Below are positions 14,133-14,139 of a DNA stretch of 14,139 nucleotides, piece by piece. The notes beneath the pieces are model-generated. The model was not told where the DNA came from. It did no database searches and worked only from the letters and a program-made list of their open reading frames with translations. The DNA is from TTA-H9 sp002071415 (lineage in GTDB: Bacteria; Bacteroidota; Bacteroidia; Bacteroidales; TTA-H9): positions 1 through 14,139 of the forward strand of contig DAONSX010000058.1 in NCBI GenBank assembly GCA_035411425.1. Direction: 5' to 3'. Numbering within the stretch: position 1 is the stretch's first letter; each line of letters starts with the position of its first letter. Both the position numbers and the translations under genes were made by a program.

Positions 14133-14139
14133 GTGATAA

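Overview
The window looks like chromosomal DNA from a member of the Bacteroidetes (Bacteroidota). The support is: AT-rich intergenic DNA; several upstream sites fitting the phylum's unusual promoter (TTTG, about 19-20 nt, TAnnTTTG); few Shine-Dalgarno sequences; lipoproteins and signal peptides of Bacteroidetes style (acidic residues after the lipobox Cys, AQ cleavage site); a DUF5916/CBM9-like outer-membrane protein; and an era-der-S4 gene order. I see no insertion sequence, phage gene, CRISPR array or defence cassette. The content is mostly housekeeping genes plus envelope genes.

Layout. Positions 1-560 are poorly coding, with two or three very small minus-strand reading frames that may be remnants. 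Positions 557-3724 (minus strand) hold an envelope cluster: a surface-type beta-propeller lipoprotein (557-1672), then a two-gene operon of a DUF2846-like lipoprotein (2822-3724) and an outer-membrane beta-barrel-like protein (1916-2803). The operon has a textbook Bacteroidetes promoter and a roughly 200-nt leader containing a Fur-box-like site and a His-rich mini-ORF. Positions 4085-8030 (minus strand) hold two transporters: a TauE/SafE-family permease with a hairpin near its transcript 5' end, and a SERCA-like P-type Ca2+ ATPase.

Positions 8361-8432 encode the initiator tRNA (minus strand). Divergent from it is a plus-strand operon for translation and ribosome assembly: era (8713-9591), der (9608-10918) and an Hsp15-like S4-domain gene (10915-11298). 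The last gene overlaps the 3' end of a convergent 895-residue DUF5916 outer-membrane protein (11281-13968, minus strand) by 18 bp, and both stop codons lie in one near-palindrome.

How the genes work together. Era (30S maturation), Der (50S maturation) and the Hsp15-like protein (binding to stalled 50S subunits in the E. coli relative) form a coherent ribosome set, with the initiator tRNA beside it. The 1916-3724 gene pair probably makes a matched envelope pair: the two proteins carry a similar ~45-residue segment, at the C-terminus of one and the N-terminus of the other. That operon, with its leader, is the closest thing here to an undescribed system; its function is unknown.
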